Origin: DASUUR01 sp036373975 | GTDB lineage: Bacteria; Patescibacteriota; Saccharimonadia; Saccharimonadales; Saccharimonadaceae | DNA length: 6,563 bases | NCBI GenBank assembly: GCA_036373975.1 | Contig: DASUUR010000011.1 | Span: forward strand, 1 to 6,563 | Reading direction: 5' to 3' | Shown here: in pieces, positions 1 to 4,312 of the stretch | How positions within the stretch are numbered: the stretch's first letter is position 1 | How the letters are laid out: every line of letters begins with the position of its first letter | Position numbers and translations under genes: made by a program | Notes under the pieces: generated by a model | The model's input: the letters and a program-made list of their open reading frames with translations, nothing else | Databases searched by the model: none | What the model was told of the DNA's origin: nothing

Positions 1-268
1 AACCAGCTTCACGCAGCAGACGATTCCGCATCTCGGCGGTCAAGATCAGCTCATCAAAGTGAGCCCGGTAGGTGTGTGCGCTGAGAATCTTGGGGCAGTT
101 GCAGTCCTTGTCGCGCAAGTGAGCGACGCGCCGCATATTGCGCAGGAGCGCTGCCTCAAACAAGGCATCGTCTAGGACATTCATCGCCTCGCTGGTGATA
201 TCCAGTGCTTCGCCTGCAATGTCAAGCAGCACGTTCAGCATGTGCTCCAAAACCTTACGTAGTGTCAT
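1..268 (-). CDS. Hypothetical small protein, DKxCxC paralogue A (3' end cut by window edge)
   Basis: This open reading frame runs from an ATG at 268-266 off the left edge. 89 codons are visible, ending ...REAG plus the first base of a codon that would fit Trp. The start is supported by a GAGGGAG Shine-Dalgarno site a few bases upstream. The protein aligns over nearly its whole visible length with the gene at 348-617: shared LLxIA near residue 14, DI at 23-24, DKxCxC at 53-58, HxYRxHxD in the sixties and RNRL near 81-84. By eye identity is about 40%, so the two are tandem duplicates. The N-terminal half looks helical and amphipathic. The two close cysteines could bind metal or form a disulfide, but no other ligand is obvious. 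I recognise no family. There is no -10 box between it and the upstream paralogue, so its expression probably depends on reading through the hairpin at 301-338. Confidence 0.8.
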   Translation of the reverse strand, partial: MTLRKVLEHMLNVLLDIAGEALDITSEAMNVLDDALFEAALLRNMRRVAHLRDKDCNCPKILSAHTYRAHFDELILTAEMRNRLLREAG

Positions 269-300
269 TGCTCCCTCATTCCACTCGTCCAATGACAAAC

Positions 301-338
301 GGTCCCGTGTGCGCAGAAGAAACTGCACACACGGGACC
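301..338 (-). terminator. 16-bp hairpin between the tandem paralogues (terminator or processing site)
   Basis: The inverted repeat GGTCCCGTGTGCGCAG / CTGCACACACGGGACC has a 6-base loop. The one non-complementary position is C·A in plus-strand RNA but a G·U wobble in minus-strand RNA, so the structure suits a minus-strand transcript. It lies just past the stop of the 348-617 gene. The sequence after it on the minus strand (GTTTGTCATT) is a poor U-tract, so it may be a leaky terminator or an mRNA stabiliser rather than a full stop. Confidence 0.6.
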
Positions 339-347
339 TTCCGCTTG

Positions 348-617
348 CTACCAGCCGGCCTTTTGCCGCAGGCGGTTTCGCACCTCCTGGTTCACGATGA
401 ATCCCTTGTCCAGGTGGTCGCGGTACTTGTGGGGCGTCTCCGTGAGGAGACCAATGCCCTTGCAGCTGCAGGTCTTGTCGCGTTTCGGGGCGATGTCCTT
501 CATGTGCTTCACCATGGCGCGTTCCCACAGTGCCCGATCGGCTGCGTTCAGCGCGGTTGCGCCGATGTCGGTTGCCTTCTCGGCAATGCTGAGAAGGGTT
601 CCGGCCAGTCCTGCCAT
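348..617 (-). CDS. Hypothetical small protein, DKxCxC paralogue B (89 aa)
   Basis: A complete 89-residue protein starting MAGLAGTLLS and ending RQKAGW. The ATG at 617 is preceded by AGGGAG about 8 bases upstream. A promoter-like pair further upstream gives a leader of about 30 nt. The first 45 residues look like an amphipathic helical region rich in Ala. A DKTCSC motif follows at 47-52, then a basic/aromatic segment (HKYRDHLDK) and a C-terminal RNRLRQKAGW. The adjacent downstream gene shares this architecture. That similarity confirms the reading frame and rules out the longer overlapping frame at 265-651. There is no signal peptide and no clear transmembrane segment. The family is unknown to me. 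Conservation of the DKxCxC core between the copies suggests it matters for function, perhaps through metal or redox chemistry (inference). Confidence 0.82.
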   Translation of the reverse strand: MAGLAGTLLSIAEKATDIGATALNAADRALWERAMVKHMKDIAPKRDKTCSCKGIGLLTETPHKYRDHLDKGFIVNQEVRNRLRQKAGW

Positions 618-653
618 GACGGTACTCCCTGGGTTGTTTGAGCGAACCCAACG

Positions 654-682
654 ATATTACTGCATTCTACAATAAAGTGCAA
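654..682 (-). promoter_or_regulatory. Putative promoter of the DKxCxC gene pair
   Basis: On the minus strand TTGCAC (682-677) is followed after 17 bases by TAATAT (659-654). The predicted start near 647 gives a leader of about 30 nt to the ATG at 617. The -10 matches consensus at 4 of 6 positions, so this is a moderate call. An alternative -10, TAGAAT (669-664), has no good -35. Confidence 0.45.
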
Positions 683-760
683 ATAGTGAGTATGGAGTAA
701 TTGGTTTCAATGCTTTTGGTAATTCTTACAAAACTATAATATGTAAGATATGTAAATATA

Positions 761-788
761 TTGACAAATAAGCATAAGTATGTATAAT
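761..788 (+). promoter_or_regulatory. Consensus sigma-70-type promoter of the 52-aa gene
   Basis: A perfect TTGACA (761-766) and a perfect TATAAT (783-788) are separated by 16 bases. They sit in an AT-rich island (about 660-835) that otherwise has no gene I would support. The predicted start near 795 gives a leader of about 41 nt to the ATG at 836. The minus-strand frames across this island are AT-rich low-complexity shadows. Confidence 0.75.
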
Positions 789-835
789 AAAATATAACGT
801 AACTATAAAAAAACAAAAAGAAAGTGGCAAAACAA

Positions 836-994
836 ATGCAAGCTTCACACGACATCGAACCAGTGACTTTAAGCGAAATAGTTGGTCTCGCAAGTTGGGA
901 TCGCCCACGAAGCGACGAAGAACTCCGGGCTTTTGTAGACAGGCACGATAGCGCTATCGACGAGAACTTTGAGGAAGAGCTGTTATACCTGTAG
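836..994 (+). CDS. Small hypothetical acidic protein (52 aa)
   Basis: The frame starts at ATG 836 and ends at TAG 992-994. It encodes 52 residues beginning MQASHDIEPV and ending FEEELLYL. The second half is acidic, with a DEELRAFVDRHD segment and an EEE run near the C-terminus. Supporting evidence is a perfect TTGACA-16-TATAAT promoter about 40 bases upstream and a sharp change from AT-rich spacer to balanced coding-like sequence exactly at the ATG. The Shine-Dalgarno site is weak: an AAGAAAG purine run at 818-824, a little far from the start. It has no terminator of its own and ends 18 bases before the -10 box of the tRNA gene, so its transcript may run into the tRNA. The product is not recognised. 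It could be a regulatory peptide or a small antitoxin-like protein, but nothing proves that. Confidence 0.6.
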   Translation: MQASHDIEPVTLSEIVGLASWDRPRSDEELRAFVDRHDSAIDENFEEELLYL

Positions 995-1011
995 AAATAG
1001 CGTAAAGAATT

Positions 1012-1020
1012 TGTTATAAT
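1012..1020 (+). promoter_or_regulatory. Extended -10 promoter of the tRNA gene
   Basis: TGTTATAAT is an extended -10 element (TGn at 1012-1014 plus a perfect TATAAT at 1015-1020). The -35 region is poor, which is usual for extended -10 promoters. The predicted start near 1027 lies about 14 bases before the mature tRNA 5' end at 1041. Confidence 0.7.
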
Positions 1021-1040
1021 CAGCGCTGTCGTATCAATAT

Positions 1041-1117
1041 GGCAGCGTAGCTCAGTCGGTTAGAGCGTAGGACTCATAAGCCTAAGGTCACTGGTTCGAT
1101 CCCAGTCGCTGCTACCA
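1041..1117 (+). tRNA. tRNA-Met (CAT anticodon), elongator type
   Basis: A full cloverleaf can be drawn. The acceptor stem GGCAGCG pairs with CGCTGCT (1107-1113), with one G·U at the first pair. The D stem GCTC/GAGC encloses AGTCGGTTA. The anticodon stem TAGGA/GCCTA encloses CTCATAA, with CAT at 1075-1077. A 5-base variable loop follows, then the T arm ACTGG-TTCGATC-CCAGT, discriminator A1114 and an encoded CCA at 1115-1117. The innermost anticodon-stem pair is A·G. The CTCATAA loop is typical of elongator tRNA-Met. A lysidine-modified tRNA-Ile2 also has a CAT anticodon and is the alternative. The first pair is not the C·A mismatch of an initiator, and the anticodon stem lacks the initiator GGG/CCC. 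Confidence 0.95.
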
Positions 1118-1121
1118 GAAA

Positions 1122-1697
1122 TTATTCGGATCGCCCTGAGGGGCGATTTTCGTTTTTATTATCAACTCCTTTGCGGATCATCTTGGTACTTGGTATGACG
1201 CCTTTGAATTTTTCGTCTTCTTTGTACCATTCCCGAAAGCCGTATTTGGCATAGAAGGCTTTTGCGCGCTCATTATACGATGCAACTTCAAGTACGATAT
1301 CTTTTGATTGGTCAAACCACGAAAGCAGATCATCAACAAATCGCTGTGCAAGCCCCTTGCCGTGATAGCTTGGGTGGATATACAAACCGTCAAGCCGTTG
1401 ATTGCCGTTTATGCGAGAGCCGTGAATGAATCCGACCGCCTTTGTACCGTTGTATGCGACCTCGTGAAAATGATCTGAACTGGCGAGGATGTCCCCAAGG
1501 AATTTCTTGCTTTTGTCTAGTGCATCTGTGGTGAGCCACTCTTGTGTCTCCTGTTGCACCCATTCGGCCGACACGCCGTGTTCGTCGTTGGGATAGGTGA
1601 CGCGCCATACAGCAGCCTGCAAACGGCGAATTTTCTCAACGTCAGCAAGGGCTGTTTTGTGTATCTCAAGTTGCTTATCGGGGGTGGGTTTACTCAT
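1122..1697 (-). CDS. GNAT family N-acetyltransferase (191 aa)
   Basis: This is a predicted acyl-CoA-dependent acetyltransferase of the GNAT superfamily (Acetyltransf_1 type). It transfers acetyl from acetyl-CoA to an amine on an unknown small molecule or protein and should be cytosolic. Motif A is clear at about residues 101-121: the strand LDGLYIHP followed by the pyrophosphate loop SYHGKGLA, then helix QRFVDDLL. Motif B is at about 136-155, LEVASYNERAKAFYAKYGF, in which Asn142 and Tyr149 are in the usual places. The N-terminal part (residues 10-60, with LQAAVWRVTYP) fits the substrate-binding helices. The ATG at 1697 follows AGAGAAGAAGC, a purine-rich ribosome site. The last ~14 residues (VDNKNENRPSGRSE) lie beyond the expected fold and are encoded by the antisense of the tRNA terminator. 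Substrate specificity cannot be read from sequence. It is closest to RimI-like or small-molecule GNATs. Confidence 0.88.
   Translation of the reverse strand: MSKPTPDKQLEIHKTALADVEKIRRLQAAVWRVTYPNDEHGVSAEWVQQETQEWLTTDALDKSKKFLGDILASSDHFHEVAYNGTKAVGFIHGSRINGNQRLDGLYIHPSYHGKGLAQRFVDDLLSWFDQSKDIVLEVASYNERAKAFYAKYGFREWYKEDEKFKGVIPSTKMIRKGVDNKNENRPSGRSE
1130..1159 (+). terminator. Intrinsic terminator of the tRNA gene
   Basis: ATCGCCC (1130-1136), loop TGAG, GGGCGAT (1141-1147), followed by TTTTCGTTTTTATT. This is a classic intrinsic terminator reading rightward, 13 bases past the tRNA CCA. On the minus strand no U-tract follows the hairpin, so it is not bidirectional. It overlaps the last codons of the convergent GNAT gene. 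Confidence 0.85.
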
Positions 1698-1717
1698 GCT
1701 TCTTCTCTACGGTTTCC

Positions 1718-1745
1718 ATAATAGCAGGGGACCCGATGGCGGCAA
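1718..1745 (-). promoter_or_regulatory. Putative promoter of the GNAT gene
   Basis: On the minus strand TTGCCG (1745-1740) and TATTAT (1723-1718) are 16 bases apart. The bases just before the -10 are TGC, making it an extended -10. The predicted start near 1711 gives a leader of only about 14 nt, just enough to hold the AGAGAAG site. Confidence 0.5.
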
Positions 1746-1771
1746 ATAGTCGAACGTGGACAGTCGTTAAT

Positions 1772-1800
1772 TTGACTGAATAAGCAAATAATTATATTAT
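1772..1800 (+). promoter_or_regulatory. Promoter of the 152-aa/89-aa orphan pair
   Basis: TTGACT (1772-1777) and TATTAT (1795-1800) are separated by exactly 17 bases. The predicted start near 1807 leaves a leader of about 26 nt holding AAGGAG (1819-1824), 8 bases before the ATG at 1833. Confidence 0.72.
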
Positions 1801-1832
1801 CTACAACAAGTCCCTACTAAGGAGTGAGAGTA

Positions 1833-2291
1833 ATGACGCCTGAAGAAAACGCCTTCGCCGACATGCTCGCCCAAAAAAAGCTACCTCTGCCCCGATGGGA
1901 CACGGAAAAGAATCTTCTGAAGCGTATGGGGGTGAGGCTCGTTGACGATGGTGAGGTGATCGGTCTCGCACAGCTGCCTCCCGGGTGGCGTGTCGAGGGG
2001 ATCAAGTTCTCGACGTCGGGGCGACTGTTTGACAAAAAGGGGCGACTGCGAGGCACGTTCTTCTACAAGGACAACGAGTACGAAACGACGCGTAGTTGGC
2101 ACTTCAACACGCGCTACTCGACCCGTGATCGGGGCGAGGGGAGTGGCGACTGGTGCGTTGTGGATACGGTTACGGGCAAGGTGCTGTTCGAAGACACGGA
2201 CCCGCCCGGTGAAGCAAAGTACGAGGCCGCGAAGGCCTGGCTGCAGAAGAACTACCCTGACTGGCAGGACCCAGCGAAGTACTGGAACTAA
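1833..2291 (+). CDS. Hypothetical protein with PPGW...FYK motif (152 aa)
   Basis: A 152-residue soluble protein. I chose the ATG at 1833 over the in-frame GTG at 1824 because AAGGAG (1819-1824) overlaps the GTG and sits at ideal distance from the ATG. The central segment (residues 48-84) reads LPPGW, then about 13 residues, then RLFDKKGRLRGTFFYKD. A Gly-Trp turn followed by a 'DxxGRxRxxxFYK' strand pair resembles conserved orphan proteins I have seen in large phages and diverse bacteria, but I cannot name a family. The rest is rich in Trp and charged residues (GSGDWCVVDTVTGKVLFED at about 103-121, EAAKAWLQKNYPDW at 131-144). The C-terminal WLQKNYPDWQD helix could be an interaction surface. 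No catalytic motif is evident. It leads a two-gene unit with 2326-2595, 34 bases downstream. Its base composition looks more GC-rich than that of the neighbouring ITPase and hydrolase genes. Confidence 0.87.
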   Translation: MTPEENAFADMLAQKKLPLPRWDTEKNLLKRMGVRLVDDGEVIGLAQLPPGWRVEGIKFSTSGRLFDKKGRLRGTFFYKDNEYETTRSWHFNTRYSTRDRGEGSGDWCVVDTVTGKVLFEDTDPPGEAKYEAAKAWLQKNYPDWQDPAKYWN

Positions 2292-2325
2292 CTGCTAGCA
2301 CGACACTGACGGATAGGTGGGGTCG

Positions 2326-2595
2326 ATGAAGGCCACGCTCCCTGCAACGAAGGCTGAACTTTCCAGCTTACCGGTACGGAAGGGTCATGCGCAAGACCCT
2401 TTTGTGGGGCGGGTTGACTTCTGTTCGGCTGATGCCCCGCTTGCTACGGAGTGCCAGTTCATTGTGGCAATGCCGGAGCGTTTGGTGCCCGGGGCTCCAG
2501 GGCCCGAATGTCCGCATCATGAACGGACCTTCATGTCATGGGCGCATCTGCATATCGGCGGCGACAGCGTTGTGTATCGCCGGGATGTGTGGTGA
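2326..2595 (+). CDS. Hypothetical small protein, Cys/His-rich (89 aa)
   Basis: The ATG at 2326 is preceded by AGGTGG (2315-2320). An in-frame GTG at 2317 lies within that ribosome site and is unlikely to be the start. The 89-residue product begins MKATLPATKA and ends VVYRRDVW. It has Cys33, Cys43, Cys62, His64, His65, His75 and His77, with ECPHH and HLHIGG segments that could form a metal site. This is inference only. No helix-turn-helix, transmembrane segment or known fold is recognised. It lies 34 bases after the 152-aa gene with no promoter or terminator between, so the two are probably co-transcribed. It is followed within 2 bases by a very stable terminator. A longer frame at 2387-2647 runs through that terminator and is a shadow. 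Confidence 0.75.
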   Translation: MKATLPATKAELSSLPVRKGHAQDPFVGRVDFCSADAPLATECQFIVAMPERLVPGAPGPECPHHERTFMSWAHLHIGGDSVVYRRDVW

Positions 2596-2596
2596 T

Positions 2597-2656
2597 AAAG
2601 CCAGCTGTGACGGAGAGATCATTCTCCGTCACAGTCTGGCTTTTTAAATTGTTTTT
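2597..2656 (+). terminator. Strong bidirectional terminator between convergent genes
   Basis: The left arm AAAGCCAGCTGTGACGGAGA (2597-2616) pairs with 2623-2643 with one bulged T (2635), giving a 20-bp stem. To the right it is followed by TTTTTAAATTGTTTTT. Read leftward, the same stem ends in CTTTATC. It therefore serves both the + strand gene ending at 2595 and the minus-strand gene ending at 2672. Confidence 0.88.
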
Positions 2657-2671
2657 ATGGCGGCCTTGACA

Positions 2672-3058
2672 TTAGTACAAGAGCCACTTACCGGCACGAA
2701 TGTCGTCGAAGTCTTGATCGCCCATGCGGATCACACGCCAGATGTTCAGATTGACATCGCTGTTAGGGAGATTGTGTGCAAACGCACGAGCAAGATTCCA
2801 GTAGTTGACAATTCGATCCAGAGTGTAACCCTTAGCCACAGTGGGGAATCCAAACGGCATATAGTTGACGGGTTGTTGGTACTCCGAGAAGAACACAACC
2901 ACTTCTTTCTGGCCCTTTAGCAGTAGCACCTTTTCGAGGCGGGTCGGGACATGTGTGCCACCGATGTTCACAAAGAACTGCATCGTGTGGCCGTCGCTAA
3001 AGCTCGCTGAAACGACGTCATTATCCACGAGCTGTATGTCAGTTACCTTTATCGTCAT
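2672..3058 (-). CDS. Hypothetical protein (128 aa)
   Basis: A 128-residue protein starting at ATG 3058, preceded by TTAGGGG about 5 bases upstream. The N-terminal 55 residues look like a beta-rich fold (MTIKVTDIQLVDNDVV, ASFSDGHTMQFFV, KVLLLKGQKEVVVFFSE). A loop with NYMPFGFPTVAKGYT follows, then a helix (DRIVNYWNLARAFAHNL) and a C-terminal NIWRVIRMGDQDFDDIRAGKW. It is soluble, with no signal peptide or membrane segment. I do not recognise a family. The SFSDGHTMQFFV strand recalls small 'DUF2442-like' proteins, where a strand pair carries 'FxDGxxxxV', but the match is too thin to assign. The gene is divergent from the ITPase with overlapping -10 boxes and ends at the shared bidirectional terminator. 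Confidence 0.82.
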   Translation of the reverse strand: MTIKVTDIQLVDNDVVSASFSDGHTMQFFVNIGGTHVPTRLEKVLLLKGQKEVVVFFSEYQQPVNYMPFGFPTVAKGYTLDRIVNYWNLARAFAHNLPNSDVNLNIWRVIRMGDQDFDDIRAGKWLLY

Positions 3059-3092
3059 AACAACCCCTAACTAGTCGGGTGTGGACTGTTCA

Positions 3093-3100
3093 ACTATACT
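3093..3100. promoter_or_regulatory. Overlapping divergent -10 boxes
   Basis: Rightward, TATACT (3095-3100) predicts a start at about 3107, next to the ITPase ATG at 3108. Leftward, TATAGT (3098-3093) predicts a start near 3086, giving a 28-nt leader to the ATG at 3058. Neither has a convincing -35 (leftward TAGATT at 3121-3116 is the best, 17 bases away). The boxes share four bases, so the two promoters should be mutually exclusive at any moment. Confidence 0.5.
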
Positions 3101-3107
3101 CAATAGT

Positions 3108-3650
3108 ATGAAACAAATCTACTTGGTGACTGGCAATAAAAACAAGCTTAGAGAGTGGCAGCAAATGATGCCGGCGGATGTTTCGCTTAGCTCAGCCGAT
3201 ATTGATCTTATGGAAATGCAGAGCAGTGACGTAGAAGAGGTTGCTGCTGATAAAGCGCGCCGTGCATTTAAAGAGCTCGGCAAACCGGTGGTGGTGGAGG
3301 ACGTCTCGGTTGAGCTGGCCAAACTACACGGCTTGCCCGGGCCGTTTGTTAGGTTCTTTTTGAAGGCTATGGGTGATGACGCGCTCTACGCATTAACGAG
3401 GGGTGATGAGCCGCGGGCAGTTGTGGCTTGCGCGGTTGCCTATTTTGATGGTGAGCATTTGTTTACGGTGCGGGGTGAGGTACCAGGTCGCATTGTTCCG
3501 CCGCGGGGCGAAAATGGATTTGGATTTGATGCGACATTTATGCCTGATGGCTACGATACAACGTATGCCGAAATGTCCGCCGAAGACAAGAACACTGTTA
3601 GCCATAGGCGCCGTGCGATAGAATTATTTATAAAAGCTGTACAAGAATAG
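3108..3650 (+). CDS. rdgB: Non-canonical purine NTP pyrophosphatase (ITPase, RdgB/HAM1 family, 180 aa)
   Basis: The enzyme hydrolyses ITP, dITP and XTP to monophosphate and pyrophosphate, keeping deaminated purines out of DNA and RNA in the cytosol. Diagnostic features are visible: N-terminal VTGNKNKLREW (7-17), the acidic VVVEDVSVEL (61-70), GLPGPFVRFFL (75-85), GRIVPPRGENGFGFD (127-141) and YAEMSAEDKNTVSHRRRA (153-170), with the SHR nucleotide-recognition triplet at 165-167. The length is normal. The VVVED plus LPGPF plus PDGYDTTYAEM pattern is closer to eukaryotic ITPA and archaeal HAM1 than to E. coli RdgB, which has DDSGL. I chose ATG 3108 over the in-frame GTG at 3081 because homologues begin right before the xxVTGN strand. 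There is no Shine-Dalgarno site and the -10 box predicts a start at the ATG, so the message is probably leaderless. Confidence 0.93.
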   Translation: MKQIYLVTGNKNKLREWQQMMPADVSLSSADIDLMEMQSSDVEEVAADKARRAFKELGKPVVVEDVSVELAKLHGLPGPFVRFFLKAMGDDALYALTRGDEPRAVVACAVAYFDGEHLFTVRGEVPGRIVPPRGENGFGFDATFMPDGYDTTYAEMSAEDKNTVSHRRRAIELFIKAVQE

Positions 3651-3659
3651 ATAGGGTTG

Positions 3660-3707
3660 GGCTCTCTACCTTGGGGCGGAAAACGAGCCAAGGTAGAGAG
3701 CCGTTTT
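3660..3707 (+). terminator. Terminator after the ITPase gene
   Basis: GGCTCTCTACCTTGG (3660-3674) pairs perfectly with 3688-3702 around a 13-base loop, then GTTTTC. The 15-bp stem follows the ITPase stop by 9 bases and abuts the stop of the convergent gene at 3707. No U-tract follows on the minus strand, so it probably terminates rightward transcription best. Confidence 0.75.
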
Positions 3708-4273
3708 CACAGCCGCTTGCCGATGATCGTTGCGACCGCTATGAGCTGCGTGAAGTCCCGTGCCTTTGTGGGCTCAAACCACACGCCACCGATCTCGCCG
3801 TCATCCTGTATGAAGGGCCTGACATTGGAACATGCCGCTGACGCGTTCAGATCCTCGGCGATCTGCTTGATGCGGCTAGGCAAAAAGTCTCCTTCTGCAG
3901 ACCAGCGCCACCCTATATCCGTGTAGGTCAACCAGACTTCTTTGCCGTTGGTCAACTTGAAACAGAGTATTGCGCGTCGCTCCCACTTCAGCTTTCCCAG
4001 CTTCATGAGGTGCGCGGCCAAAAGTCTTTCGAGGTTGTCCATCGTTTGCAGAGGGAAGCTGTATCCCCAGTCGTCTCCGAGAGGGATGGTTTTAGCGTCG
4101 AGCCCTTTTGTCTGCAAGGCGGTTACAAACCTGTCCTGAGTAGCGCGTCTTAAGTGTGGCCTGTGTTCCATGACTTGGCCGACCCACTGCGCTTCCTCAT
4201 TTCTCCAGCAGTCGAGAATAAGACTCCCTCGACGGTCCGCACCGAGTACGACCATTTTGCGAAGGAATGACAT
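3707..4273 (-). CDS. Hypothetical protein (188 aa)
   Basis: The start is ATG 4273, preceded by TTGGAGG with GGAGG at 4283-4279. A longer frame from TTG 4285 would begin inside that site and is rejected. The 188-residue protein begins MSFLRKMVVLGADRRGSLIL. It carries a Trp-rich middle (WERRAILCFKLTNGKEVWLTY at about 97-117, then DIGWRWSAEGDFLPSRIKQIAEDL at 119-142) and ends ARDFTQLIAVATIIGKRL. The pattern suggests an alpha/beta protein with a strand pair near 100-125. The hydrophobic C-terminal stretch is too short and too charged to be a sure membrane anchor. No family is recognised. It lies 34 bases after the alpha/beta hydrolase on the same strand, so read-through from it is likely, but it also has its own -10 box overlapping the hydrolase stop codon. 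Confidence 0.83.
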   Translation of the reverse strand: MSFLRKMVVLGADRRGSLILDCWRNEEAQWVGQVMEHRPHLRRATQDRFVTALQTKGLDAKTIPLGDDWGYSFPLQTMDNLERLLAAHLMKLGKLKWERRAILCFKLTNGKEVWLTYTDIGWRWSAEGDFLPSRIKQIAEDLNASAACSNVRPFIQDDGEIGGVWFEPTKARDFTQLIAVATIIGKRL

Positions 4274-4306
4274 GGTAGCCTCCAAATACGGTCAATCGAC
4301 CTCTTT

Positions 4307-4312
4307 ACTATA
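4307..4312 (-). promoter_or_regulatory. -10 box overlapping the hydrolase stop codon
   Basis: TATAGT (4312-4307, minus strand) contains the TAG stop of the hydrolase gene. It predicts a start near 4300 and a 27-nt leader to ATG 4273. The best -35, TTGCAA (4333-4328), has a short 15-base spacer, so the call is moderate. Confidence 0.4.

Noticed and set aside
265..651. 128-residue minus-strand frame over the DKxCxC paralogue B
   Set aside because: It overlaps the 89-aa gene in another frame. Only the 89-aa frame matches the neighbouring paralogue and has a Shine-Dalgarno site at its start.
667..908. Two minus-strand frames rich in Phe, Tyr and Ile, resembling membrane peptides
   Set aside because: They come from the AT-rich spacer and the antisense of the 52-aa gene. 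The hydrophobic look is what AT-rich non-coding sequence gives, and no ribosome site precedes them.
946..959. Perfect 14-base palindrome CGATAGCGCTATCG
   Set aside because: It lies within the 52-aa coding region and is a single occurrence with no partner site, so chance is enough to explain it.
1068..1084. A·G mismatch in the anticodon stem of the tRNA, as a sign of a pseudogene
   Set aside because: All other stems pair fully, CCA is encoded, and promoter and terminator are present. A purine-purine pair next to the CTCATAA loop is tolerated in elongator tRNA-Met.
1041..1117. tRNA-Met as an integration site of a mobile element
   Set aside because: No second copy of the tRNA 3' end and no integrase gene occurs in the window.
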